A stretch of 64,000 nt of DNA from Spodoptera frugiperda (Eukaryota; Arthropoda; Insecta; Lepidoptera; Noctuidae), in NCBI RefSeq assembly GCF_023101765.2, contig NC_064236.1, positions 2,790,001 through 2,854,000 of the forward strand, in the 5' to 3' direction. Below, piece by piece: positions 12,231 to 23,329 of this stretch. How positions within the stretch are numbered: the stretch's first letter is position 1; each line of letters opens with the position of its first letter. The notes under the pieces are model-generated. The model saw nothing but the letters and a program-made list of their open reading frames with translations, was not told the origin of the DNA and ran no database searches. The position numbers and the translations under genes are program-made.

Positions 12231-12965
12231 ATTGGTATGTCCGTAGTGCTCGGCTGCTGCATCGAGCTGCAGTCCGCAGCTGACTCATCTCGCAAAATTT
12301 CGCGGCTGACCTTGAACTTCAGTCGGTAAATCATTCTGTGTTCCGTGTGGGCTGGCGTGCCAAGTGCCAAGCGGCGGGCGCCTGGCGCGACCGCTTGGCA
12401 CGCGACTGCACAATATCTGTCCATTCAAGTTTGGACGAATTGTGGACTATTCTAAAAGTGTCACCCAAAGCTTGCCAACGATGCGCGAACATTATAGTTC
12501 CGACATTTTTTTGAGTTCCAGAATTTTTGAGAATTCTCGAGAAAAAACGTGGGGACGGTTTGAAGGGCGCACACATTGTATTTCACCTTGCAAACGATTC
12601 GACACTAGTTTGTTACAGCTTGCAAGAAAATGAAAATCTTCAATATTAAGTTACCACTCAAGATAAACATCCGAAAGAGTATTTAAACTTGCACCGCTGT
12701 CCATATAAAAATGAGTATGAATTTCCTTATCGCAATAATTGAAGACCACTTTCCATATAAGTGTCGCGGCGGTGTTCGACAGAGATGCAATCGGTCAACG
12801 TTGAGTGTTCCCTGCAAGGAGTGTAAGGTACGGAGGCGGCGCGAGGAAAGCATGGAAAATTCCCACACGACATACCGGTCCCGCGCGCCGACCGGTCTCG
12901 CTGCGCACACGCACCGTGTTTTCTATGGAGCCAGCGACCACTTGCGACCGACCTAGGTACACACC
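12230..12965. promoter_or_regulatory. GC-rich island with hairpin
   Basis: A GC- and CpG-rich block of about 730 bp. At 12,364-12,401 gtgccaagcgg and ccgcttggcac form a perfect 11-bp stem with a 16-nt loop. A Rel-type site, ggaaaattccc, occurs near 12,855. Frames are open on several strands at once, which reflects high GC rather than coding. It may be a promoter, 5' UTR or enhancer. Confidence 0.3.
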
Positions 12966-13079
12966 TCCGCTTCACGTCGTAACTACAGTCCTTGGTATCG
13001 ATCGAAACTAGATTTAATGAGGTATAGGTATTACTCTATATCATCCATCATTGTACCACAAGACAATCGACAAAACGCT

Positions 13080-13225
13080 ACTGCTTCATGGTGGATACTC
13101 CACCCACTCGCACGAAACATTTGGCTTCGAGTTTCCTTGTGCGAACCGTTAAAGAGTGGAATTTTTTGACAGTCTGTGTTTTCCAAAGGGTAATCAACCT
13201 GGCCCGAGTAGACATGTCGCTTATG
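13080..13225 (+). mobile_element. relic of CR1/jockey-like LINE C-terminus
   Basis: The plus-strand frame from 13,088 reads TRTKHLASSFLVRTVKEWNF and continues LTVCVF, the same conserved end (SFLVRT-x-x-WN-x-LP) as the LINE copies at 58.5 and 61.7 kb. The following cttatgggtag corresponds to the end of that protein. It is diverged and short, and no reverse-transcriptase part is present. Confidence 0.65.
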
Positions 13226-13229
13226 GGTA

Positions 13230-14080
13230 GCTGCTTACCACGAGCCAAGATAGAAGTCGAAGGCCGACTCATTACATTTAAAAAATACTCTATATACTGA
13301 AAATTAGGGTGAAGTTAACGAATGTAAAACCTTAATTACGCGCACCCGCATTTATCTCTAGGCCACAATTTAAATACTTCTCGAAAGCCGATAATTTAAA
13401 AACTATAAAATGTACAAAGTGTGTCATGACGTACAGAATTCTTAAAAAATGTAAACATAGATGGCCTCGTTAGTGTTACTTGCATTTAATTATGTTAATG
13501 TACATTTTATGTACTTACATTTACTAAGAATTCAGAGAAATGTAATTATTTCTTGTATCGATTTGATGCTTTACTCTCTTATACATACTAAACATCTTTT
13601 GTGACCTTAGTTTCTTGTTACCCATTTATTTATCGCAGTAAAATTAAATGTTGGATTTGAAAAAATAAATACCTAATAATAAAATCGTACACACGGGTCA
13701 ATCGATGGTCGTTATTCGATTTTATATTTGTATGCCAAATGGAAATCGGTTTACGTTTTTAGGAAGTAGATATATACCTATCATATATTTGCACCACCTT
13801 AAAGTACCAAAGTTAATAACAACGTGCAATTATTAAATACTAATGAATTATAATAAAATATCAAACAAAATTTACTACAACTAAAACTAAACTACCTACC
13901 TATGTATAGATATACTGTTATAGTTTAAACATAATTATAGTAATCACAGCCATAACGTGGTGTTATACTACGGAAGTCGTAACGTGCATGGTTATAGGTT
14001 TCATGTTCGTATGTTACTACATATAAATACCTAGCACCGTAGTTTCTACGGACTGTTTTATTATGAACCTTATATTAACT
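13230..14080. other. AT-rich DNA, nothing recognised
   Basis: No exon or repeat that I can support. Confidence 0.4.
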
Positions 14081-14205
14081 GGTATATGGCAATAGGCTCA
14101 CTACCTATTACACGGGACTTACAACATAAACTGTCAAATGTGGGTGTACATTGGCATTACGTGTCGTAATGTGCATCTCTGCCTACCCCTTCGGGAATTA
14201 AAAAA
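14081..14205 (+). mobile_element. 3' part of tRNA-headed SINE (family S2)
   Basis: The series atatggcaataggctcacta, ttacacgggacttacaacat, atgtgggtgtacattggcat and gcctaccccttcgggaatta matches the tail of the complete copies at 19.35-19.62 and 42.21-42.48 kb. The tRNA-derived head is missing. Confidence 0.85.
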
Positions 14206-14279
14206 AATATTTACTGGTTTTTGGTCTAAAAAGTTTCATGTGTATATTGGTATGTACCGGCGACTGTATATCTATCTAT

Positions 14280-14420
14280 CTCTATATATAAAAATCAATT
14301 ACTGTTCATTAGTCTCGTTAAAACTCGAGAACTGCTGGACCGATTTGGCGGATTTTTATCATGAATTATTTGTGCAGATCTAGGAAAGGTTTAAAAGATG
14401 AGTAAAAGTTGTTGGAACGA
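14280..14420 (+). repeat. RTE-like tail (family T2, copy 1)
   Basis: The blocks aaaaatcaattactgttcat, ttagtctcgttaaaactcga and gctggaccgatttggcgg are repeated inverted at 17,138-17,250. The paired copies indicate a dispersed element. Confidence 0.6.
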
Positions 14421-14424
14421 AGTG

Positions 14425-15255
14425 GATGTACGAAGATTGCCGGGTCAGGTAGTAATTAAAATAAAACGAATTCATAAATTCGAATTTAAGACGAACCGAT
14501 AAATGTGACCGAGTAAATAAGGAAACTGTTTGACCAGGTGCATGTATGTGCGGATGTGCATCAACATCCATTCTGCCTAACCCCAAAAGACAAACGCGTG
14601 ATTATAAGGATATTAAGATCTATATTTATTTATTGTGTTGGTTAATATTTTTAACTAAGTATATATCTTTTTATTTAATTTAATTATATCTTCACTAGTA
14701 CCTTATTTCAATTAGTAGAACTGAGTTTTTAATACACATGTCTATAATTTTAATTAAATAGTTATTATCTTTGTATAATTGCGTACTAGAAGTATTTTAG
14801 AGCACAGTATCGCTGCCCGCATATTTCTAAGTGATTGCTAGCCAGTGGTGATTTAAGATAGTAAAGTAGCAAGGCCGGCAGTGTGCGAGTTATTGTCGAG
14901 TGCGCTCGCTCCAGTCACTCGACTACACTAAACGGAGCTCCCTTTAATGTGTTTAGGTTTAGGAAGGTTACCAACTAGGTTATTTATAAGGCAAACTGTG
15001 CTACACAACTTTCAAAAAAGTAATTTACTTTTATACTAAATTCGATTATAACTAAGTTATGTCATTAATATAACATAACATGATTTTTAATTATCAAAAA
15101 CTTCTCTATAATCCCAAAGTTCAATATTTAGAAGTTTCAAATTTAAATATAGGTACTAAAGAGACCAAAGCAATCACCACAACTAAATAAGTAAATTAAA
15201 TCCAACTCGTACATAATTAATACAACAATACGGATTCCACAGTTTGGTATGTTTT
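14425..15255. other. AT-rich DNA, nothing recognised
   Basis: Only chance frames. A moderately GC-rich patch around 14,870-14,940 shows no motif I can name. Confidence 0.35.
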
Positions 15256-15260
15256 CTAAA

Positions 15261-15261
<1 letters not shown>

Positions 15262-15300
<39 letters not shown>

Positions 15301-15362
15301 ATATATATATCCAACATATATATATATATATATATGTGTATGTTGGATATATATATATATAC
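15262..15362. repeat. AT dinucleotide microsatellite with hairpin
   Basis: About 100 bp of (AT)n are interrupted by atatccaacata and tatgttggatat, which are inverted copies, so the locus can fold into a long hairpin. The minus-strand frame through it (15,183-15,374) is only the Ile-Tyr translation of the microsatellite. Confidence 0.95.
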
Positions 15363-15364
15363 AA

Positions 15365-16080
15365 GATACAACACATAATAACTTAATTACCTATCACAAA
15401 TTAATTGTTACGCTATTAAAATATTCACGATAAAATGTTAAACATATCAAAAAGAAACTGTATTAAAATGATCATATTATTCAACAAAACTTAATTCAAA
15501 TAGTGTATTAAATCACACAATTAATTATTACGCACCAAATTCCACGATTCAATTTTATTGTATTTTGTCTCAATATACAAGTTCACATACAAATTACTAT
15601 TCTAAGCGGACTGTGACTAATCTCTTGAAAAATATTCTAATGTTTTTGTATAGGTACCTCTATCTATGTACAGTACAAGTAGATACATAATGTAAATAAC
15701 AAAACCATACAGATATTAGACGAGTTTACAACAAAATAATGGATCTCTACTGAGGATGTATTTAAATAGTTCGCTTCCCTATGTGTTATTCAACTTTGTA
15801 ATGTCTTCAACTCCGTAAGTTAATTGTACGCCTTCTACGTTTTTAAGTACGGCATTTATTTTAACATAAGTGTAACATTGTCGTACGTAAGTACACTTTA
15901 CACACAAAAAAAACTATTAAACTAATATTAATAAAAATATAATATAACATTTTTTACCTGTCGTGGTATTACACTCTTGTTCATAAGTATCTAAAGCGTT
16001 TTTTTTTATACAGGCTGGGCTCAAAAGAGTTCTTAGTTAAATATGTATTGTTGTTATTACTGAAAAACTTAATAATAATT
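15365..16080. other. AT-rich DNA, nothing recognised
   Basis: No coding or repeat signal that I can support. Confidence 0.4.
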
Positions 16081-16084
16081 ATTT

Positions 16085-16245
16085 CGAACATCTCAGAAGT
16101 AGCGTGGAGTCTTGAATTGTGCCCAGCATATGGCAATAGGCTCATCCTTTATTACATGGGACTAAAAACACAAATGATGAAAAGTGCACCTTTCGTAATG
16201 TGCACCTCTACCTACTCCTTCGGGGATAAAAGGTGTGACGTTGAC
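16085..16245 (+). mobile_element. 3' part of tRNA-headed SINE (family S2)
   Basis: It starts within the agtagcgtggagtcttgaat block and ends cttcggggataaaaggtgtg, matching the downstream two thirds of the full copies at 19.35 and 42.21 kb. Confidence 0.85.
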
Positions 16246-16669
16246 ATTGCAACTACTGAAAAACTCAGCAATACTACTCTTGGCCCTGAAACCTGAAAGT
16301 GACAGAAGTCATACCTTCAAACTCAAACACAATTTAAAAAAAAACCTGTATCCTGTATAAAATCAGAACTTCAACCTGGCCATTCGATTAGTCACATCGT
16401 CATAAAGTAGACGTACCTAGGGAAGTACCAACGTGAACCATAAATATTTACTAGAAAAATATACAGTAAACAAACAAGAATGCTTGTAATTACCGTGACG
16501 AAGATCATTACTTTGTATATGTATATGAAAAGGTGATTTTTTAAGTGAGAACTTAGGTAGGATAACAAACATGAAGTTCGCCTGAATAGTAAGTTCTAAC
16601 CTGTAGCAAACTGTACAAAAACTTATTCAATGTCTACTACAGTATTTAAAGTATTATTACTAAACTCTG

Positions 16670-16842
16670 CTACCGGCCTCGCCCGCGGACACTTGGAATA
16701 AAAAGTAACCTATGTGTTTTTCCAGACCCTAATCTAACCCTGTTCCAAATTTCACCTCGATCCCTTCAGTTATTTTGACGTGAAGGAGTAACAACACAAA
16801 CAAACATACAAACTTTCGCATTAATAACGCTAGTAGGATAAT
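16670..16842 (+). repeat. RTE-like tail (family T1)
   Basis: It begins at ctaccggcctcgcccgcg and contains tttccagaccctaatctaac, ccttcagttattttgacgtg and aaactttcgcatt, matching 4.44-4.57 kb with more of the 5' part kept. Confidence 0.65.
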
Positions 16843-17137
16843 AGTGAGAGTTGATTTCGTTAAGGTAATGAAGCTGACTGGCCAAGGTAACTTCACAAAG
16901 CGTGGAGGCTGATATTCGAGCATACCGAGCCCTTTGATACCGTCTCTAGTTTCATAGTACCCACTAAAATGTTATTAGGCACTTTAAAGGCCTTCCAAAG
17001 ATACTTATATAATAAATGAATGTGTGCTGACTAGATCAAGGTCTGGGATATCCCAGACCTACTAATGGTAATATTACTAGAACCTTCAATTTCAAAATTC
17101 TTCTTATTAACTACCACTATTGCTGACGTACTTTGTA

Positions 17138-17250
17138 CCACCTTCCTATGACTTCCATAAATAATTCAAGATCAAAATTTGCTAAATCGGTCCAGCCGTT
17201 CTCGAGTTTTAGCGAGACTAACGAACAGCTATTGATTTTTATATATCGTA
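17138..17250 (-). repeat. RTE-like tail (family T2, copy 2)
   Basis: Inverted copy of the 14.28-kb repeat, with the ctaaatcggtccagccgttc and tcgagttttagcgagac blocks. It ends in the same attgatttttatatat edge. Confidence 0.65.
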
Positions 17251-17254
17251 CCTA

Positions 17255-18470
17255 TATACATAGATATATAACATCACTAGTACTGTAATGAGATAAGATG
17301 ATTAGAACATCTAGTCTTACAGCTTAGCCCCGAGTTACAAGTTACCTACTACGGGCAAGTGACCCTAACTCAACCTGAAGCTATAGGTCTTGGACTTGAC
17401 CTCTAAAGTTCAAAATGGGTGAAGTACCAAAACCCGACCCCAGAGTACATTCCTCTCAAGTGTAAAGTTGAACAAATCGTGAGGAAAGAGGGAACTCCCT
17501 ACCGTAACATTTTCTTGATAAGACTTAAGATAACAATACTATGATTCATAGGGTTATAGGTTATAAGATATGAAATAAGAGATTTGCCTACTGCGGTTTT
17601 ACTCAGTCTTAATGATTACTTAAACTAATCTTCAGTATCGATTTTATACCATGTTGTAACCATGAAATAACTTTGAGTATGGCTGTAAGGGTAAAATATA
17701 GCGCACAGGAGCTTAGTCAGTTATGGATTTCTACTTCAAATGAGACGGTTTTCGTAATATCTTGTTATTCATATTAAAGATCGTCAGGAGAATGAAAAAG
17801 GTGTCAATTTGACATCAAATACCCCAAAAATATATTTTAATTAATGTAATGTACTGATAAGCACATTAAATCCGATTTTAGCCGACCTCATCTAGATTTT
17901 TTTTATAATAATTTTGACGTGTAAAAGAAATCTTTGGACTGTTCCTATTTACTAAAATAAATTCTTTATTTCAATCAGGCGGATTACCTGCTGAACCAAG
18001 GTTATAGGTATAGATTTATTCAATTCGCATAGATTTATATAGGTAATTTGAATACTAGTTTTTCTGTATAAGTTTTAGTGTTTGTTACTAGTAGCCTATA
18101 ATTCTTATTAGAGCTCCCAGCTTGGACCACATTCCAATAAAATCGACGTGTTTACAACTACCATTCTCTTATTTCCGCATAGATTGACCATTTATTGAAC
18201 ACGTTTCAAGTATTTTATTCGAGAACCTCCTCCATTTTGGGAAGTCGGTTAATGAATAAACAGCACAAAGGAAACTGAATCATATGATTGTGTTACAACT
18301 TAATACATTGTTTTGTATCTTTCTCCTGGGAAATTTTATTCTGTATAAATATTTCTTTCTTTAACTATGATTGGAATTTCAACCATCAACATCATGAATC
18401 AACTAGTCATGAGATAATCCACCTGGACTATGACCCTCCTTTGAGTAAGAGTGTTTGCTTGGAGGATTGG
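17255..18470. other. AT-rich DNA with LINE-tail-like 3' end
   Basis: Around 17,920-17,985 the block taattttgacgtgtaaaag followed by aataaattctttattt resembles a polyadenylated LINE or SINE end. A similar block lies at 31,559-31,620. No gene is visible. Confidence 0.35.
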
Positions 18471-18473
18471 AGT

Positions 18474-18657
18474 GTCCACAGGCCCGCATCGTGCGCATCG
18501 CACGCATCGTACGAAGTCCGTATGACGTCATCAGCACGCATAGCATGTAGGCATTGCTGATGATGCAGTCCCTACGATACGGATCAGTGGACGCAGTTAT
18601 ATGAGTTTCTATACAAGACAAACTAAAATTCGTTGCGTACGATGTGGGCCTGTGGAC
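18474..18657. mobile_element. MITE with 19-bp inverted termini
   Basis: The left end gtccacaggcccgcatcgt and the right end acgatgtgggcctgtggac are inverted copies with one mismatch. The interior is a run of cgcatcg-like motifs with a TGACGTCA palindrome. It has no coding capacity. The frames crossing it on both strands are incidental. Confidence 0.8.
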
Positions 18658-19084
18658 GCGTACCTTTAAATGGTTAACCAGAGTGTTATAGCTTTTTTTG
18701 TTTGACAGACATCTTTCAAATTCTATTGTATTTTTTACTCTCAAAAGCCTCTTTTTGATATGAGCCAAGGCTGAGCAGTAGATATGTATATGTACTACGT
18801 ATCTATTAGGTCACGTTGACTATTAAAATGTCATTAGGCAAATAAATACGAGGACAACAAATAAATAAGATTGCTGTATTTCGCAACTCGTTACATATGT
18901 AATCAGCACAGTTTGAAGGTCATTTTCTAAAACATAAATAAATTAATTCCCACTCTGAATTTTCCTTTTATTTCGAACTTCGAACACAGTGTGGAATTAT
19001 TTTTGGCATGTTAACGCAGTTGTTTTTTTAGTGTTATGTAATACTAATGTAGGTACCTAAATCTTTTACCTAAATGAATGAATC

Positions 19085-19296
19085 TTCTTCTATTATATAA
19101 AAATAAGTCGGGGTTTCCTTCCTGACTCTATAACTCTAGAACGCACGAACCGATTTCCACGGTTTTGCATTCGTTGGAAAGGTTTTGGGCTCCGTGAGGT
19201 TTATAGCAAAATAGAAAATTCAGAAAAAAAATAAGAGAAAAGCCGGAAAGCAGGGAAAATTGGTAGGAAACGGAGTTCGCCAGGTTTGCTAGTACA
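19085..19296 (-). repeat. non-autonomous repeat (family T3, copy 1)
   Basis: It contains aagtcggggtttccttcctg, cgaaccgatttccacgg and ends aacggagttcgccaggtttg. Inverted relatives are at 22.61-22.81 and 44.35-44.57 kb, where the element starts tactagcaaacccggcgaa. Confidence 0.75.
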
Positions 19297-19347
19297 TGTA
19301 TAATATTCAGTTCTAAACGATTGCCATCGCTATTCTAAACAAAACGT

Positions 19348-19624
19348 ATATATATAACGTCACGCCTTTAATCCCCGAAGGGTTAGGCAGAGATGCACAT
19401 TATGGCACATAATGCCAATGTACACCCACATTTCACAATTGATGTTGTAAGTCCCATGTGGTGAGCCTATTGCCATAAACCGGGCGCATTTCCAGGTTCC
19501 GTGCTACCAAAGAGAAATTTTCGAAAAACCGAAAAAAGCCCAGTAATACTTCGCCCGACCCGGGAATCGAACCCGAGACCCCTTGCCCGGCAGACGCACT
19601 TGCAACCACTCGGTCAACGAGCAG
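19348..19624 (-). mobile_element. complete tRNA-headed SINE (family S2) with target-site duplication
   Basis: Read on the minus strand, a tRNA-like head contains the RNA polymerase III B-box (gggttcgattcccggg, near 19,556-19,575) and an A-box-like tggtcgag, followed by the body shared with 42.21 kb. The insertion is bounded by identical 14-bp repeats tctaaacaaaacgt at 19,334-19,347 and 19,625-19,638. It is not a functional tRNA gene, because the tRNA-like part runs directly into SINE body. Confidence 0.92.
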
Positions 19625-19639
19625 TCTAAACAAAACGTG

Positions 19640-19950
19640 TCGGCCCTATTCAATACTTATATACTGCCTACTCTTAAAACCTTGTCGAATTCCGTACAGT
19701 TTCCGAGGTTAGCATGACTGTACTGTACACAGAAATACAACCAAACTGCTTTGTTCATTCACTTTAGTTAGAACCACACCTTGATCTATCGGTTAAATCG
19801 ATTTTTCGTTCCTTGGCCAGTTACAAAATGGCTCAGATTAACCATTAACTTAACCATAGGCCTCAGGGCGTTCAGGTGTCATAGTATTATGTTTCTATGC
19901 TATGGGTATCTTACGCTCCTAAATAGCTGTACTGAAAATGATGGTATTTA
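19640..19950. other. unique sequence, no gene seen
   Basis: A 63-codon plus-strand frame (19,781-19,972) has no splice context and no recognisable feature. Confidence 0.4.
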
Positions 19951-19951
19951 T

Positions 19952-20229
19952 CGATTTGAATTGTTCCCTTGAGGAATAATGATATGATATTTAGCATGTT
20001 TGGATAGTTTCCTAGATGTATTAGTACCTATTTTAAAATTGGACTCAGTAGGTGGCACTGCTGTAGTTTTAAAGGTATACAGCGAATTACCGATTTTAAT
20101 TGTTCCCTTGAGCTTGATAATGATGTGATTTTTCGCATGAGTGCTTAGTTTCCTAGATGATTTACATACCTATTTTAAAATTGGACTCTGTAGGTGGCAC
20201 TGCTGTAGTTTTAAAGGTATACAGGTAAT
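19952..20229 (+). repeat. tandem duplication, unit about 140 bp
   Basis: Two head-to-tail copies start cgattttaattgttccctt (19,952 and 20,091) and both contain gtaggtggcactgctgtagt near their ends. The offset is 139 bp at the left and 142 bp at the right, with scattered substitutions and small indels. It is an old local duplication with no coding content. Confidence 0.9.
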
Positions 20230-20530
20230 GTTTGTGATGCTAGTTACATATAAATAAATTACTCGTGTCGATTAAATTGCTGTCTTAGGTTTAAATTATA
20301 GTTAACATACTAGAAACAGGTTTAGTGCCGCCGGTGACTAAGAAACAAAAAATGTGTGTTACACATTACGTACTGTTTGTTGTTAAAGATACCATTACAA
20401 AGAAACGGATCAAGAAATGCGGAATTATTTTTTTTAGGCCTTGAAATGTTGATTGTTGTATTGCAGAACGGACAGGTATCATGAGTGGGTTATTTATAAA
20501 CGAGATCGGATATTATCTAATATTGAAATA

Positions 20531-21672
20531 GGAATGATGACGGGGTATAAAAAGAAATCTATTTAGTCCGTCAGATAGGTAATGTAATGATATTAGACAC
20601 GTATTTTTATTTTTTGTCATAAAAGATAACAATACTTAGATAAAACGAATCAAAGTTTAAAAGCTAATACATACGTCACTTCTACGCATAAAATGTGCAT
20701 AGAAGTGACGTGATGCGATATTTCAAATCGATATATTTTCGGAAGTATGTGTTTCCGTAAGAAAATAAAAAATACATGTCTAATATTTTAAAATAAACTA
20801 TAAGATGGACATTAAAATGAAAATGAGCCATCTAAGTACTCTATTGTTAATAAAAACATGCTTAATTTAGTTCTTTTAGAAAATAGAAAAGTGCTAAATA
20901 AAGTATTTAGGTATTACAAAAACCTTTTTTTGTCGTATATTTTCTTAGACAAGGTTGTTGATGATAAATAGCATACTGAAGACGTACTTCATTAAAGCAT
21001 AATTTATTATTCAATTATAAAATTGACCGACAGTATTAGTAGGTATTTGATTAAACATTGCCAATAGTGCACGAGACGCAATTAATGTTTCATAAATTAT
21101 CATCTCTACTGAAATAGCTCAGTAAGATGTGGTCCAAATATCAGCTGTGCCACTCTTTTACACATATTGGTATATGTATGTATTTATGTGTGAGCCACTG
21201 CGCGTGTGAGCAACGTGTACATGCGTGAGCGCAAGTCCTTCACAGCTTCCGTAAATGTACGCGGGTATGTACCATATGTTAATGTACCATATTAAAAAGT
21301 ATTTTAGTTCTTTATGTTAGCTTTTGTCTAGTTTATTAGTATTAGTATTAGTTTGTAGTAGAGTTGGGTAGGTAGTCTTGTAGATTATAGTCTTTTACGC
21401 TTCTGATAAAAATAATTATTTTAAAATATTTGAGACGTATTTTTTTTATTTTCTTACAGAAACAAATATTTTCGAAGATATAAGATAAAATATCGAGTGA
21501 CGTCACTTTTAAGTACATATTGTACGTAGAAATGACATATTTGCTCCCACGCCTAAACTTTGATTCGTTTTATCTAAGTAAAAAATATGTAGGTATCTAA
21601 TATTTTTCATTACTTATCTGACGGACTAAATAGATTTTTAATTGTCATGTCTCGTCATCATCCCTATTATGT
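20531..21672. repeat. 1.1-kb inverted pair (arms about 260 bp)
   Basis: The arm at 20,531-20,800 reappears as its reverse complement at 21,415-21,672, separated by about 610 bp. Shared blocks are ctatttagtccgtcagata, agataaaacgaatcaaagtt and ttccgtaagaaaataaaa. The left arm also holds its own hairpin (acgtcacttctacgca at 20,673-20,688 with its complement at 20,696-20,711). It is either one foldback element or two opposed copies of one element. The middle encodes nothing recognisable. Confidence 0.8.
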
Positions 21673-21957
21673 TAGTAGTAAATATATAAATTACTCAGTC
21701 AATTGATTGCAAAAACGTGAGTAAATGTTTAGTATTTACCTACGGAGCAATAGTCTAGTATATAAATAAGTAGGTATCTATTATACTCATGGGAATCTAG
21801 GTAAAGTAGAAAAACCTATACCTCTTAATCGTACTCACAAGTAATAATAGAGCAGCAAATACATTTAGCTAATATGTACATGTTTAGTGACCAAATATAA
21901 AGAATGAATGAATAATAAATGTAGAGAAAGGTAAACAACGTTTAAAAGAATCGTATT

Positions 21958-22226
21958 GAATCTCCTCCATTTTTTGAAGTCGGTAAATATGCTAATACCT
22001 GGTCCTAAGTGTAATAAAATCTTTTTTGATAACCGCACCAAATCGGTTGAGGTATTCGCGGAAAGTCGGTTAATATGCCGAAATCTTCTACTAAGTGTAA
22101 CAAACTCTTTTCTGCAAACCGCACACAATCGGTTCAGCCATTCGCAAGATAACCGTGGACAAACAAACATACATACATACAGATGAAACTGAGAAACTTC
22201 CTCCTTTTTTTGAAGTCGGTTAAAAA
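21958..22226 (+). repeat. aagtcggtta repeat element
   Basis: It opens ctcctccattttttgaagtc and closes tcctttttttgaagtcggtt, with two related internal modules (accgcaccaaatcggttgag and accgcacacaatcggttcag). Fragments of the family occur at 5.2, 33.9 and 44.9 kb. No coding content. Confidence 0.65.
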
Positions 22227-22319
22227 TGTGTAGCTATCCACTAAAGTTTACAACCTAAGTACATGAGCATCTAAAGTAAGTGACAGGTTGTGATGCCAGA
22301 GTGTCTGCTAATCGAGTCT

Positions 22320-22450
22320 AGCCTTACTGCCGGTGGGGCGGCGCGCGCGCAGCACACTCGCGCGTTTCATTAAACTTTATAGGCTCACTACACGAGTACT
22401 CGATCGTTGTGCAACTTGGGACGTGTTCACATCAGTGCTTGGTGTCTTTT
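22320..22450 (+). promoter_or_regulatory. GC-rich patch with initiator-like tcagt
   Basis: A short CpG-rich stretch (ggggcggcgcgcgcgcagca) is followed by catcagtgct near 22,431, which fits the arthropod TCAGT initiator. No coding exon follows within reach, so any transcript would begin with an untranslated exon. Confidence 0.2.
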
Positions 22451-22606
22451 TAATTTATTTAGGAGACTAATAGGAATTAATTCGATACGAAGATTTGGCA
22501 AAAGAGAAGAACATGTGAAGTTACAAGTACGATAATATATGCTATATGATGCTAATTTAGTTGAGAATTATGTTTTTTTTTGCTAGTTATTATGAACATT
22601 ATACAT

Positions 22607-22808
22607 ATACTAGCAAACCCGGCGAACTTCTTTTCGCCACCAATGATTTTCCCTATTTTCCTGTTTTCATCTTAAAATTTTCCTGAATTTTCTTTGCTAT
22701 AAACCGCACGGAGCTCAAAACCTTTCCAACGAATATAAAACTGTGGAAATCGGTTGTTGCGATCTGGAGTTACAGCGTTAGGAAGGAAAATTCTACTTAT
22801 TTTTATAT
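22607..22808 (+). repeat. non-autonomous repeat (family T3, copy 2)
   Basis: It starts tactagcaaacccggcgaa and includes cgccaccaatgattttccct and ggaaatcggttgttgcg, inverted relative to 19.09 kb and parallel to 44.35 kb. Confidence 0.8.
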
Positions 22809-22814
22809 TATAGA

Positions 22815-23195
22815 AACAAAATATGTATAGTCAACTTATTTGTCAAAAAAATAATAAATTCAAAGTATGGGAACACATTTGTGTCTGACTTCAAAGCTCT
22901 TCAGAGCGTGACGTTACTGCAATCTTTGCTTGCGATTTGCCGGCGTTTAGTCAGACAAACAGTTTCTAAGTATTGTACTAACTAGTATACTTAATATAAT
23001 TATATTAACTGAACATTGCTCGTGTTCCGGGTATGAGCAGTAGCAGTACTTGCAGTATGTATCTATCATGGTAATCATCATGAGGTTTGTTGTCAATTTG
23101 CATCAATCGTTTGAGTATTCAGAGCGTCAAATATATTTATGAAGATCTACAAAGCCTATATCACTGTTATATTAGTTCGTCACGTAAATTAATGA
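22815..23195. other. AT-rich DNA, nothing recognised
   Basis: No supported feature. Confidence 0.35.
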
Positions 23196-23204
23196 AGGAA
23201 ATCT

Positions 23205-23325
23205 CTTAAAGTTTCGAGTCACACAGGGACTCTTCATTACTCGAAACTGGTAGAGCTTTTCTCCATTCATTTCGTGAGTGATTTTTTTGTTAATTTAGTA
23301 TGTCTCACGATAGTTATTAGAACCA
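23205..23325 (-). mobile_element. fragment of hairpin element (family M2)
   Basis: The blocks cgaaactggtagagcttttc and agtatgtctcacgatagtta recur at 31.43, 45.33 and 54.93 kb. The preceding cgagtcacacagggactc is a partial inverted arm. Confidence 0.6.
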
Positions 23326-23329
23326 AAAC

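Noticed and set aside
12711..12956. Cys/Arg-rich plus-strand frame suggesting a zinc-binding module
   Set aside because: Only one C-x-x-C is present and other frames are equally open, so GC content explains it.
15183..15374. Ile-Tyr-rich minus-strand frame
   Set aside because: It is the translation of an AT microsatellite.
18403..18768. 121-codon minus-strand frame
   Set aside because: Most of it lies within the MITE at 18,474-18,657, whose cgcatcg repeats keep the frame open.
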